Assembly: GCA_910588125.1 (NCBI GenBank)
Contig: CAJUPI010000013.1
Span: 1-57,435 of the forward strand
DNA length: 57,435 nt
Source of the DNA: an uncultured Lachnospiraceae bacterium
GTDB taxonomy: Bacteria > Bacillota > Clostridia > Lachnospirales > Lachnospiraceae
Direction: 5' to 3'
Of this stretch, positions 7,364 to 15,433 are shown piece by piece. Both the position numbers and the translations under genes were made by a program. The notes under the pieces were generated by a model. That model was not told where the DNA came from, did not search any database, and saw only the letters and a list, made by a program, of their open reading frames with translations. The stretch's first letter is position 1. Each line of letters opens with the position of its first letter.

Positions 7364-8113
7364 TTATACCAGCATAAGCTTTTGCAATGCCTGCTGGCGG
7401 ATAATCACCTCATAGTGCTCTCGGTAATAAGCCTCCGTAGCAGTCTGCTGGCGGACTTTTTCACCGTATTCTGCCAGAATGTTACAGGTCCGGCTAAATA
7501 TTAAAGGCTCGACATCCGCACTGGACAATACCAGAAAATACTGAGAAGAGTCTGGTTTTTTGAAGAGAATATTAGTACCCTGGTAGACATGTCCGACTAC
7601 TTTAGCGGCGGCTGTTACCTGATCCAAACTCTCAAAGCGATAGATTCGCGTCTGAACAGAAGGGGTATCGGAACGATCTTCCGGTTGCGGGGTAGCAGGA
7701 GCAGACATGCCTTCCTGACCGGGAAACCCTGCTAAATTCTGTTTTAAAAGCTCCATCAGGCCATCGGCGCCTTCCAGAAATTCACTGGAGATGCCATTAA
7801 AAATACTGTCGGAATCTTCGTCAGACATCTGGGAAAATTTGGAAAAACGGGTATCCAGCTCCTCCGGATCTTCTATCTTGGTGATAACCAACATAACACT
7901 CTCATTGGAGAGCGGGATGGCTTCTACCATCAACGGAATATCTTCCGCATCAAATCCCACTTCATTGGAGGCCTTTTGAATCATCTCGCGAAATAGATTA
8001 CGGGCCTTTTCACTTCCGTATGCCAGTTCGCCAAGGTTCAGATTGCGAACGCTCAAGTCAAAGCTGCTTAATGTGCATCGTATCTGGTTCTCATTAATCC
8101 GTTCTATCTTCAT
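7364..8113 (-). CDS. mecA: Adaptor protein MecA
   Basis: This 249-residue protein is the ClpC adaptor that delivers substrates for degradation in Firmicutes. The N-terminal domain MKIERINENQIRCTLSSFDL matches MecA, as does LFREMIQKASNEVGFD. A low-complexity linker (residues about 85-150, rich in Glu, Pro and Gln) precedes a C-terminal ClpC-binding domain starting near YRFESLDQVTAAAK. The start is supported by GGGAG upstream of ATG 8113. It is monocistronic, with a possible promoter at 8179-8208 on the minus strand. Its targets here cannot be read from sequence. Confidence 0.93.
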   Translation of the reverse strand: MKIERINENQIRCTLSSFDLSVRNLNLGELAYGSEKARNLFREMIQKASNEVGFDAEDIPLMVEAIPLSNESVMLVITKIEDPEELDTRFSKFSQMSDEDSDSIFNGISSEFLEGADGLMELLKQNLAGFPGQEGMSAPATPQPEDRSDTPSVQTRIYRFESLDQVTAAAKVVGHVYQGTNILFKKPDSSQYFLVLSSADVEPLIFSRTCNILAEYGEKVRQQTATEAYYREHYEVIIRQQALQKLMLV

Positions 8114-8178
8114 AAGATCACTCCCTTACCTATATTATCGTCGGTACAAATTCAAAAAGAACCCAATTATCTAATTTA

Positions 8179-8208
8179 ATTATAGTATATGATATAGGGA
8201 AAAGGCAA
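8179..8208 (-). promoter_or_regulatory. Possible mecA promoter
   Basis: On the minus strand TTGCCT (8208-8203), 18-base spacer, TATAAT (8184-8179), 66 bases before the start codon. The -10 is strong and the -35 weak. Confidence 0.45.
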
Positions 8209-8264
8209 TTCTTATGTGAAAAATTTTAGGAAAATTTAAGGTTTAGGAAAAGTGAAAAAGGTAT

Positions 8265-8292
8265 TGTAAAATATTGGCATTTATATTAGAAT
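8265..8292 (+). promoter_or_regulatory. Promoter of the kinase cluster
   Basis: TTGTAA (8265-8270), 16-base spacer, TAGAAT (8287-8292), 33 bases before the GTG start. Confidence 0.5.
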
Positions 8293-8324
8293 AGGACTAC
8301 AGAGGTGATTGGGGAAAGGAGGAG

Positions 8325-9758
8325 GTGAAAAGCGTCGAGAACACCACATTATTTGGAAAATATCAGTTATGCCGGATTTTGGGCCGCGGGAGAAGCGGGA
8401 CTGTCTATTTGGCAAAGCATAGAGACCTGGAGGAATATCGGGCGATCAAGCAGGTCGCCAAAGCCTGTGTGAATTACGATCAGTTCCGAAGGGAGGCATT
8501 GATACTGAAAGATATCCGCCATCCGGGGATACCGGTAGTGTATGATCTGGAGGAGGATGAAGATTTCTGTTATCTGATTGAAGAATTTCTGGAAGGAGAT
8601 TCGCTATACGCCCTTGTTTCTGACATGGGGCATTTTTCAAAGGCAATGACGATTCGATATGGGATTCAGATTTGCCATCTGGTGAATATCTTGCATTTAT
8701 CAAAGATTACCCCTATTTTATATCTGGATTTACAGCCGGAAAATTTGCTGATATGTGATGACACCGTAAAATTGGTGGATTTTGATCACGCGATTTATCT
8801 GGACGAGGCGAAGAATCTCAAAAAGCGCTATGGGACGATTGGATTTGCTGCACCGGAACAATATACAGGAGCCGAATTAAATGAACGGACAGATATTTAT
8901 GCCATTGGTGCTGTCCTCTATTACATGCTGACGGGAGAGTTCCCGGAAAAGGAGCCTGTGTATCGAAGGCAGCAGGTGGATCGGCATTTGGCAAAAGTGA
9001 TACAAACCTGTCTGAGAAATAAGTCAAACGAGCGGTATGAATCAGCACAGCAGCTTTGCGGGGAACTGGAGAAGATTCAGAAGCATTATGAGAAGGAAAA
9101 AAAGGGTGTTTTCCGGCAAAACCCGGAATCATTTCTGACCATTGCTGTGGCAGGTGCCTTTGAAGGGGCCGGGACGACCCACATAGCAATCGGATTTGCC
9201 GTATATCTCCAGCGGCAAGGGTTGTCTGTATTATATGAAGAAAGGAATGAGTCTGGTGCGGCGGTACAGATGGCAGAATATACGGGGCGGAATATGGACC
9301 GATATGGAATATACAGGATTTACGGACTGCCCATGCTTCCTCTCTATGGCGCTGCTGTCAGGCTGGAAGCACATCCTTATCGGATTGTGATTCGGGACTA
9401 TGGCTCGTTTCAGAATAAGTTTTTACAAGAACCGGCAGACGGGCATCTGTTGGTTTGCGGAAGTAAACCCTGGCAGTGGAAGCTTATCAGGGATGCAATT
9501 CAATTTTCGGGAAATCCCCCGGGAATGACAGTTATCTACAATCAATTCTGCAGGCGGCTTGCAACTAAGTTGCCTGGTCCGGCAAGGGAGACCGATTGTT
9601 TCCTGATGCCAGATTACCCCAATCCATTTGTATTGTCTGGAAAAGCGAAGAGGGTCTATGAGGAATTATATCAGATATTTTCTGGAAAAAGAGCAGGAGG
9701 TACTTTACGGTTTTTTTCAAACAAAATAAGAAGAAGTTTTATGAAAAAAGACGTTTGA
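8325..9758 (+). CDS. Ser/Thr protein kinase fused to a MinD/CpaE-like P-loop domain
   Basis: This is a 477-residue protein with two parts. Residues 10-255 are an Hanks-type kinase: glycine loop GRGRSGTVYLA, Lys42 in AIKQV, catalytic loop YLDLQPENLL with Asp135, metal site VDFDHA (DFG changed to DFD) and GTIGFAAPEQYTG. In HRDLKPxN the His-Arg and Lys are replaced, yet the key Asp and Asn remain. Residues 270-470 resemble a SIMIBI ATPase, with AGAFEGAGTTHIA where GKGGxGKTT is expected; the P-loop lysine is missing. There is no membrane segment. The start is a GTG with GGAGG only two bases away, so the exact start is uncertain. The next gene overlaps its stop and has a related P-loop. Function unknown; a regulatory role is inferred. 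Confidence 0.82.
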   Translation: MKSVENTTLFGKYQLCRILGRGRSGTVYLAKHRDLEEYRAIKQVAKACVNYDQFRREALILKDIRHPGIPVVYDLEEDEDFCYLIEEFLEGDSLYALVSDMGHFSKAMTIRYGIQICHLVNILHLSKITPILYLDLQPENLLICDDTVKLVDFDHAIYLDEAKNLKKRYGTIGFAAPEQYTGAELNERTDIYAIGAVLYYMLTGEFPEKEPVYRRQQVDRHLAKVIQTCLRNKSNERYESAQQLCGELEKIQKHYEKEKKGVFRQNPESFLTIAVAGAFEGAGTTHIAIGFAVYLQRQGLSVLYEERNESGAAVQMAEYTGRNMDRYGIYRIYGLPMLPLYGAAVRLEAHPYRIVIRDYGSFQNKFLQEPADGHLLVCGSKPWQWKLIRDAIQFSGNPPGMTVIYNQFCRRLATKLPGPARETDCFLMPDYPNPFVLSGKAKRVYEELYQIFSGKRAGGTLRFFSNKIRRSFMKKDV

Positions 9759-10348
9759 GACAGAAAGGCATTTCTGAATGTGCCTGGAGAACATTGGGGA
9801 TCATAGGGGCATGCCGGGGCACTGGTGTGACTCATCTTGCAGTTGGGGCGGCCAATTATCTGACAAGTGTAAAAAGGCAAAAAACAGCAGTGCTGGAGCG
9901 GAATGATCATGGGGATTTCATGCGTATGGGAAGCTTCTGTGAGAGAAGTATAAATGCGGGTGTTTCTTATGGAATTTTGAACGTAGATTATTATCCGCAG
10001 GCAGGAGCCGGAGAGTTGGTAAGTTGTTTGAACGGAGATTACCGCTACATTATTTTAGACTACGGAGAAATCACCAGGCAGAGGTTTTTGGACTGTGCCC
10101 GGTGTGATAGAAAAGTGATTGTCGGTTCATTGAGTGAATGGCAGGCGGAAGCATTTCTGGAGATCGTCAAGGAAGGGCAGCAGAGAAATAAAGGCTGGCA
10201 GTATGCTATTGTTTTTGGCAGTGAAGAAGCCAGAGTAGAGTTAGAAAAGTGCTTTCGGATTCCGGTGCGGCGGGTTCCAGGCTTTGTAGATGCCTTTGCA
10301 GTCACTCATGCCGGTATACGGTTTTTTACAGAGCTTTTACAGGATTGA
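9755..10348 (+). CDS. MinD/ParA-like protein with Lys-less P-loop
   Basis: This 197-residue protein opens with TLGIIGACRGTGVTHLAVGAANYL, which aligns with the Walker A region of MinD/CpaE proteins but has GVTH in place of GKTT. LERNDHGDF corresponds to the first switch and YIILDYGE to Walker B. It looks like a shorter relative of the C-terminal half of the preceding kinase. The translation start is uncertain: TTG 9755 overlaps the upstream TGA, and TTG 9794 is an alternative; no ATG is available before the P-loop. Tight coupling suggests it works with the kinase, perhaps as partner or substrate. Its role is not known. Confidence 0.68.
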   Translation: MRQKGISECAWRTLGIIGACRGTGVTHLAVGAANYLTSVKRQKTAVLERNDHGDFMRMGSFCERSINAGVSYGILNVDYYPQAGAGELVSCLNGDYRYIILDYGEITRQRFLDCARCDRKVIVGSLSEWQAEAFLEIVKEGQQRNKGWQYAIVFGSEEARVELEKCFRIPVRRVPGFVDAFAVTHAGIRFFTELLQD

Positions 10349-10440
10349 CCGGGTAGAGGACTATGGGGAAATTGTGTCACGGCTTTTACCTCGCGAAATT
10401 ATAAAACCATTACCTGGATAAATCCGGAATGGGGAGGCAT

Positions 10441-10830
10441 ATGAAGAAGTATCAGTTGAATGAAAAAAATCGAAGAGTATTTCTGGAAGGATTACAGCGA
10501 TATCAGGATCGAGGGGTGATCATTCGGATTGACGGCGAGAAAGCAGAGGCGTCGGACTGGGTTAAGATACTGGAGGAACAGCCGGATGGCAGCTTTTATA
10601 TGGGCGATTATATTATGGAAGAGCCAGACATGGAGACTCAAGTTCCAGATGAAAATGTCAGAACAATAAAAATGGTTTGCGAGGATCCACTGGCATATGA
10701 TGTCGCGCACATAGAAGCCGAGAACGGCGAGGGCACAGGCGTATGTTCTGAAAAAGAGATATCCTGGCAGAAAAATGCAGGTGCCAGAATATTGAAAGAG
10801 ATTCGTTTTGACCGGGTCTATCACTGGTGA
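10441..10830 (+). CDS. Hypothetical 129-residue acidic protein
   Basis: I do not recognise a family. The protein starts MKKYQLNEKNRRVFLEGLQRY, a charged helix, followed by a strand-rich segment RGVIIRIDGEKAEASDWVKI and a very acidic middle (GDYIMEEPDMETQV). The C-terminus is basic (RILKEIRFDRVYHW). There are no membrane segments or signal peptide. GGGGAGG stands directly before ATG 10441; the ATG at 10429 overlaps that site and is less likely. It lies 92 bases after the P-loop gene on the same strand and may belong to that operon. Confidence 0.6.
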   Translation: MKKYQLNEKNRRVFLEGLQRYQDRGVIIRIDGEKAEASDWVKILEEQPDGSFYMGDYIMEEPDMETQVPDENVRTIKMVCEDPLAYDVAHIEAENGEGTGVCSEKEISWQKNAGARILKEIRFDRVYHW

Positions 10831-10914
10831 AGGGAGGGCTGCTCATAAAAAATAACAGACCGAAAAGTTACATCATAAAAATATAAAACCGAATGATAAG
10901 AGGGAGCGCATTAT

Positions 10915-11070
10915 ATGAATAAAGCGGAGAGGACGCCAGCTCAGAGAGAATCTCAATTCAGCCAGAGAAAGGGCGTGGGTGGGGAAAAGTTTCTTATCCG
11001 GTTACGATTTTTGAGATTACAGGAAGATCGTAACTGGATAACAGCAATTTGGAAATTTTGGGGATTTTGA
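10915..11070 (+). CDS. Possible 51-residue basic peptide
   Basis: An uninterrupted frame starts MNKAERTPAQRESQFSQRKG and ends in a Trp-rich segment (WITAIWKFWGF). A weak GAGGGA site stands before the ATG. The residues FLIRLRFLRLQED and the basic, Gln-rich N-terminus look protein-like, but no family is recognised. It lies between a hypothetical gene and the GH18 gene. It could be a real small gene or a remnant. Confidence 0.35.
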   Translation: MNKAERTPAQRESQFSQRKGVGGEKFLIRLRFLRLQEDRNWITAIWKFWGF

Positions 11071-11106
11071 AAAGAAAATGTAAGACAAGAAGGGACAAAG
11101 TTGTGG

Positions 11107-11112
11107 TATACT
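11107..11112 (+). promoter_or_regulatory. Extended -10 element before the GH18 gene
   Basis: TGGTATACT forms an extended -10 (TATACT at 11107-11112) about 60 bases before ATG 11174. No good -35 is present, as is usual with an extended -10. Confidence 0.45.
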
Positions 11113-11173
11113 GTTTTCACGGGGCAGCAAAGCAGCCGATCTATGGAAAATTAGGAAGCAGAGGGCATAAAGC

Positions 11174-12841
11174 ATGAAAAGAATCCTGAAATCAGTATGT
11201 ATATTTATATTTGTTTTTACAATTTTGGGTGGTACGGCGGCAGGCTTTTATATATATCATAAGTATATGCCGGCGAATGACCCCATGGATCCGGTCGAAT
11301 GGTTTGGTGCGGCGGGTGATCGGGTGGCGATTGTGCTGAATAATGAACTTCTTACAGATGAGAAGGGGCGTTTGATTGATGATGAGGTGTATTTGTCACT
11401 GGAATGGGTCAACCAGCAGTTAAATGAGAGATTTTACTGGGATGCAGAAGAGAAAGAACTGATCTATACGCTTCCGGAGGAGATTATCTATGCAGATGCA
11501 TCCACCATGGGCAGCAGTGGTAAACCATTGTTTGTGGAACAGGAAGATAAGGTCTGGCTGCTGGCAGGGCTGGTGGTAAATTATACCGATGTCAGGATAG
11601 AGCATTTTGTGAACGAGGCAGCAAAGCGTATCTTCATAGATACCGGATGGGAATCCGTTCCGGAGGCTAGGCTGACGAAGGCCGGTAAGCTCCGGGTGAA
11701 GGGGGGAATCAAAAGTGCTGTGCTGACGGAAGTGGCAGAAGGGGAAAGTGTACTGATTTTGGAGACGATGGAGAACTGGAGCAGGGTCCGTACCGCGACC
11801 GGCTATATGGGATATATTCAGAATCGTTGTCTGGGATCCCGTTCGGAACATCATTTTGTCAGTAATTTTCAAGAGCCGGTTTATACCAATATTTCCTTGG
11901 GGGAGCCGGTATGCCTGGTATGGCATCAGGTGTTTTCTCAGCAGGCAAATCAGGCAATGGAGGAGCTGATGGCCACCGCAAAAGGAGTTAACGTGATTGC
12001 GCCTACCTGGTTTATGCTGACAGATAACGAAGGGAATTATGAGTGCCTGGCAGATAAAGCATATGTGGATAAGGCGCATGCTATGGGGATTCAGGTATGG
12101 GCGGTAGTGGATAATTTTAATAAAGGGGATAACGTGCAGTCAGAGGTTTTGTTTGCCCGCAAGACGGTGCGTGGGAAATTGATTAAATCTTTGATTGAGG
12201 ATGCAAAGACCTATCAGCTGGATGGGATAAACCTGGATATTGAAAGTATTAAAGAGGAAGCAGGGGCTCATTATGTTCAGTTTATCCGTGAGCTTTCGGT
12301 AAGCTGCCGAAAGGAAGGAATTATTCTTTCCATTGATAACACTGTACCGGCTCCCTATTCGACTTTTTATAACCGGGAAGAGCAGGGACGGGTAGCTGAT
12401 TATGTGATTATCATGGCGTATGATGAACATCACGCCGGGGGAGAACCGGGATCGGTGGCTTCTTTGGGATACGTAAAGAAGGGCATTGAGGACACCTTAA
12501 AAATGGTTCCCAAAGAGAAATTCATTAATGGGATCCCCTTTTATACGAGGTTGTGGAAGGAGGAAGGGGAAGAAGTGTCAGCGACATCCATGGGGATTGC
12601 CACAGCGAAGGAATGGGTGCAAAATAGCGGGATAACTTTGGAATGGGATGAAGAGCTTGGCCAGTATTATGGTGAATTGCAGGATGGTGATGCGTTATAC
12701 CGGTTATGGATGGAAGAAGAGCAGTCGATTAGCAGAAAGATGGATTTAATCTGGGAATACAGGCTGGCAGGAGTGGCCTGCTGGAAACTTGGCTTTGAGA
12801 ATTCGGAGCTGTGGAATATAGTCCGGCCGAAGGAACAATGA
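11174..12841 (+). CDS. Exported GH18-like glycosidase with SH3-type domain
   Basis: This 555-residue protein starts with a signal peptide or anchor (MKRILKSVCIFIFVFTILGG). Residues about 45-160 resemble a copper-amine-oxidase-like/stalk domain, and 165-220 an SH3-type module (AVLTEVAEGESVLILETM...RTATGYMGYIQ). Residues 235-550 form a GH18 TIM barrel of the YaaH/SleL/YdhD group. Its active strand is DGINLDIES with the proton donor Glu357; the middle Asp of DxxDxDxE is Asn353. YVIIMAYDEH and GIPFYTRLW are further family motifs. Such proteins cleave peptidoglycan or cortex N-acetylglucosamine bonds. Its TGA overlaps the ATG of the next lipoprotein gene, so the two are coupled. Confidence 0.87.
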   Translation: MKRILKSVCIFIFVFTILGGTAAGFYIYHKYMPANDPMDPVEWFGAAGDRVAIVLNNELLTDEKGRLIDDEVYLSLEWVNQQLNERFYWDAEEKELIYTLPEEIIYADASTMGSSGKPLFVEQEDKVWLLAGLVVNYTDVRIEHFVNEAAKRIFIDTGWESVPEARLTKAGKLRVKGGIKSAVLTEVAEGESVLILETMENWSRVRTATGYMGYIQNRCLGSRSEHHFVSNFQEPVYTNISLGEPVCLVWHQVFSQQANQAMEELMATAKGVNVIAPTWFMLTDNEGNYECLADKAYVDKAHAMGIQVWAVVDNFNKGDNVQSEVLFARKTVRGKLIKSLIEDAKTYQLDGINLDIESIKEEAGAHYVQFIRELSVSCRKEGIILSIDNTVPAPYSTFYNREEQGRVADYVIIMAYDEHHAGGEPGSVASLGYVKKGIEDTLKMVPKEKFINGIPFYTRLWKEEGEEVSATSMGIATAKEWVQNSGITLEWDEELGQYYGELQDGDALYRLWMEEEQSISRKMDLIWEYRLAGVACWKLGFENSELWNIVRPKEQ

Positions 12842-14346
12842 GAGGTGTGGGAATGAGGACAGACAAAAGAAGGTGCTCGGTGAAGCTTTTAGGGACAGCT
12901 GTTTTGATGATGCTGGTGCTAGGAGCCTGTTCCAGAGAGACAAAAGCACCGATAGAAGAGACAGGGCCGGGGTCGGAAATCCCATCCGAAAGCACAGAAG
13001 AAGAGCAAACCAAGGGGACACAGGAAACAGAGGAAGAAAGTTTGCCAGAGGAGGAAGATCCGGGGTATATCGTGCCTTTTCCAGCAGAGTCCACAGAGCC
13101 GGAAGAATCGATTATTACCGGGCCGCCGGTATATGAATGGGAAAAGAAAGCGATCATTGGCACGGACATTCACTATTTGTCAAAGAGCCTGACAGATGGC
13201 GGAAGTAGTTTTCAGTATATGGTAGAGCATGGCGATGGCAAGGTTGTGACATACATAGAACAGATTACAGATGCATTCTTGGAGGAAGTGGTTCGCCAAA
13301 GGCCGGATGTACTGATTTTAAGTGGGGACTTGACCCTGGACGGAGAGAAAAAAAGCCATGAGGAGCTGGCTGAAAAGCTGTACTCCGTGGAGGAAGCCGG
13401 GATTCCGGTGCTGGTGATTCCCGGAAATCATGATATTAATAACCGCCATGCGGCACAGTATCAGGGGGAGGAACGGTTCCCGGCAGAGTTTACCACACCA
13501 GAGGAATTTCGGGAGATTTACCAGGATTTCGGTTACAAGGAAGCAATCAGCGAGGATCGGCGAAGCCTCAGCTATGTATATGAGATAGATGATTACAATC
13601 GCTTTCTGATGCTGGATACTTGTCAATATCAGCAAAAGGCGTTGGTGGGCGGTGCGATTCTGACAGATACCTATGACTGGATTGAGGAACAGCTGGAAGA
13701 TGCCTGGAATAATGGAATGAATATGATTCCGGTCGCCCATCACAATCTGCTTGACGAGAGTGAAATTTATGTAGATGATTGTACGATTGAGCACGGGGAA
13801 CAGCTGGTGGATATTCTGGAAAATTGGGATGTGATGATTTTTCTGAGCGGGCATCTTCATGTGCAACATAGTAAAAGATCTGAGGATAACAGGGGAGTGT
13901 GGGAGATGGTAACCAGTTCACTGGCGACGCCGGCCTGTCAATATGGGAATCTGCTCTTTCGGGATGACGGGAGTTTCCGTTACTGGACACAGGCGTTAGA
14001 TGTGGAGCGGTGGGCTAAACGACATAACCGGACAGAGGAAGATTTGCTGGAATTTGATGATTTTAAGGAACCCTTTTTGCGGAGGGTATTTTATAATCAG
14101 TCTTATGATGCCCTGAAAGGGATCGAAGAGCTGAGCGAATCACAGAGAGAGCGAATGTCGGTATTGTATTCGGAGTTGAATTATCATTATTATCAGGGAA
14201 CGGCATATCAGATCCGGGAAAGGGTTTTGAAGGATCCGGATTATCAGTTATGGCTGGAGGATGGCTCTCTGACTGTGCTGACAGATTATGTGCAATATAT
14301 TATCGGTGATGCCATGCGGGATTATAATCGGGTCGAAGAGGATTAA
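12838..14346 (+). CDS. Lipoprotein metallophosphoesterase
   Basis: This 502-residue lipoprotein has a signal peptide ending at LMMLVLGACS (lipobox LGAC), then an acidic linker rich in Glu, Ser and Pro (residues about 35-95). A calcineurin-like phosphoesterase domain follows: GTDIHYL, ILSGDLTLDG, VIPGNHDINN, PVAHHNLL and SGHLHVQH give the metal-binding Asp, His and Asn residues in the expected order. It acts outside the membrane on an unknown phosphoester. ATG 12838 overlaps the upstream TGA as ATGA; ATG 12853, with GAGGTG before it, is an equally good start and still leaves a full signal peptide. Confidence 0.87.
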   Translation: MRGVGMRTDKRRCSVKLLGTAVLMMLVLGACSRETKAPIEETGPGSEIPSESTEEEQTKGTQETEEESLPEEEDPGYIVPFPAESTEPEESIITGPPVYEWEKKAIIGTDIHYLSKSLTDGGSSFQYMVEHGDGKVVTYIEQITDAFLEEVVRQRPDVLILSGDLTLDGEKKSHEELAEKLYSVEEAGIPVLVIPGNHDINNRHAAQYQGEERFPAEFTTPEEFREIYQDFGYKEAISEDRRSLSYVYEIDDYNRFLMLDTCQYQQKALVGGAILTDTYDWIEEQLEDAWNNGMNMIPVAHHNLLDESEIYVDDCTIEHGEQLVDILENWDVMIFLSGHLHVQHSKRSEDNRGVWEMVTSSLATPACQYGNLLFRDDGSFRYWTQALDVERWAKRHNRTEEDLLEFDDFKEPFLRRVFYNQSYDALKGIEELSESQRERMSVLYSELNYHYYQGTAYQIRERVLKDPDYQLWLEDGSLTVLTDYVQYIIGDAMRDYNRVEED

Positions 14347-14419
14347 TGATTTGTGAGGTTCTTTTTTCAGTGAATAGCCGATATATTAATGTGAGGCCAG
14401 AATGATGGATGGATGAGTC

Positions 14420-15115
14420 ATGAATGATCGAAAGCCGGAAATGCTGATGGGGGCTTTGCTGCTGGTATTTGTTTTTCTGGTATCCCGCCATGCGGGAATG
14501 ATGGTATCCGGTCAGAATGTAGTGGCAGGAAAAGCAAAACCGGTAGTTGTGATCGATAGCGGGCATGGAGGAAATGATCCAGGTAAAGTCGGTGTGGACG
14601 GAAGCCTGGAAAAGGATATCAATCTGGAAATTGCTCATAAATTAAAAGCTTATTTGGAAGCATCTGATGTGGAGGTGGTTATGACCCGGGAAGCAGATAA
14701 AGGGCTTTACGGAGAAAAAGACAGCAAAAAAAAGATGGCCGATATGAAGAACCGCTGCGAGCTGATTAATGAAACGAAACCGGATTTGGTTGTCAGTATT
14801 CATCAGAATAGTTATCATGAGGAGAAAATTTCTGGCGGGCAGGTATTTTATTATAAGGATTCGGAAAGGGGAAAACGTCTGGCAGAAATTCTTCAGCAAC
14901 GGTTTGACTTTGTGCTGGGAGAGAAAAATAAGCGGCTGGCAAAACCAAATGGCAATTATTTTCTGCTTTTGCACGTAAAACAGCCAATAGTGATTGTAGA
15001 GTGTGGTTTTTTATCGAATCGGAAAGAGGCAGCAGCCCTGAACACAAAAGAATATCAGGATCGGCTGGCGTGGACGATTCATATGGGAATAATGGAATAT
15101 CTGAACAGTCAGTAA
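14420..15115 (+). CDS. N-acetylmuramoyl-L-alanine amidase (Amidase_3, CwlD-like)
   Basis: This 231-residue exported zinc amidase cleaves the MurNAc-L-Ala bond of peptidoglycan. After an N-terminal membrane segment (MLMGALLLVFVFLVSRHAG), the catalytic domain shows VVIDSGHGGNDPGK with the first zinc His, EKDINLEIAHKLK with the zinc Glu, VSIHQNS with the second His, and VIVECGFLSN with the catalytic Glu. The size and lack of binding modules resemble CwlD, which prepares spore cortex muramic-lactam; a vegetative role is also possible. It is the third wall-related exported gene in a row after the GH18 protein and the phosphoesterase. Confidence 0.92.
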   Translation: MNDRKPEMLMGALLLVFVFLVSRHAGMMVSGQNVVAGKAKPVVVIDSGHGGNDPGKVGVDGSLEKDINLEIAHKLKAYLEASDVEVVMTREADKGLYGEKDSKKKMADMKNRCELINETKPDLVVSIHQNSYHEEKISGGQVFYYKDSERGKRLAEILQQRFDFVLGEKNKRLAKPNGNYFLLLHVKQPIVIVECGFLSNRKEAAALNTKEYQDRLAWTIHMGIMEYLNSQ

Positions 15116-15123
15116 GATTTTTT

Positions 15124-15152
15124 CTCCTCCCGTAGCTTGCTGCGGGAGGAGC
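15124..15152. repeat. GC-rich hairpin after the amidase gene
   Basis: CTCCTCCCG and CGGGAGGAG are perfect inverted copies around an 11-base loop, 8 bases past the amidase stop. The T-run lies on the left side of the stem, so it is not a textbook terminator on either strand. It probably still stabilises or ends the amidase transcript. Confidence 0.55.
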
Positions 15153-15224
15153 CCCAAAATGCAAATATTCTTTTTATCATAACTTCTTTATTCAAGGAAA
15201 TGTCGTTTATATTTCCCACAATAT

Positions 15225-15230
15225 TATAAT
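15225..15230 (+). promoter_or_regulatory. Possible -10 of the surface-protein gene
   Basis: TATAAT at 15225-15230 with no clear -35. A start near 15237 would give a structured leader of nearly 200 bases. Confidence 0.35.
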
Positions 15231-15233
15231 TTT

Positions 15234-15396
15234 ATGATACCAGGGTCAAAAGGCCATGGTTGGTTTTGGGATCCGCAAAATATGAAAAAGCAGCCCGACA
15301 GGGCGGAGTTGGAATGTTTTCAGGATTGCGGGAACTTGAAATGTGGAGCAATCCATGTATCATAGGGGGCAAAATACCTTTTGGCCCCAACATCAT
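15234..15396 (+). repeat. Structured element in the surface-protein leader (family C)
   Basis: ATGATACCAGGGTCAAAAGG (15234-15253) is inverted as CCTTTTGGCCCCAACATCAT (15377-15396) with a few mismatches. Inside the right end GGGGGCAAAA and TTTTGGCCCC make a separate strong hairpin followed by a T-rich run. It may be a mobile palindrome, an attenuator, or both. The surface-protein ATG is 37 bases downstream. Confidence 0.5.
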
Positions 15397-15433
15397 TTTA
15401 TTATTAAAATCAAAAAAAGAGGGGTGATGGAAC

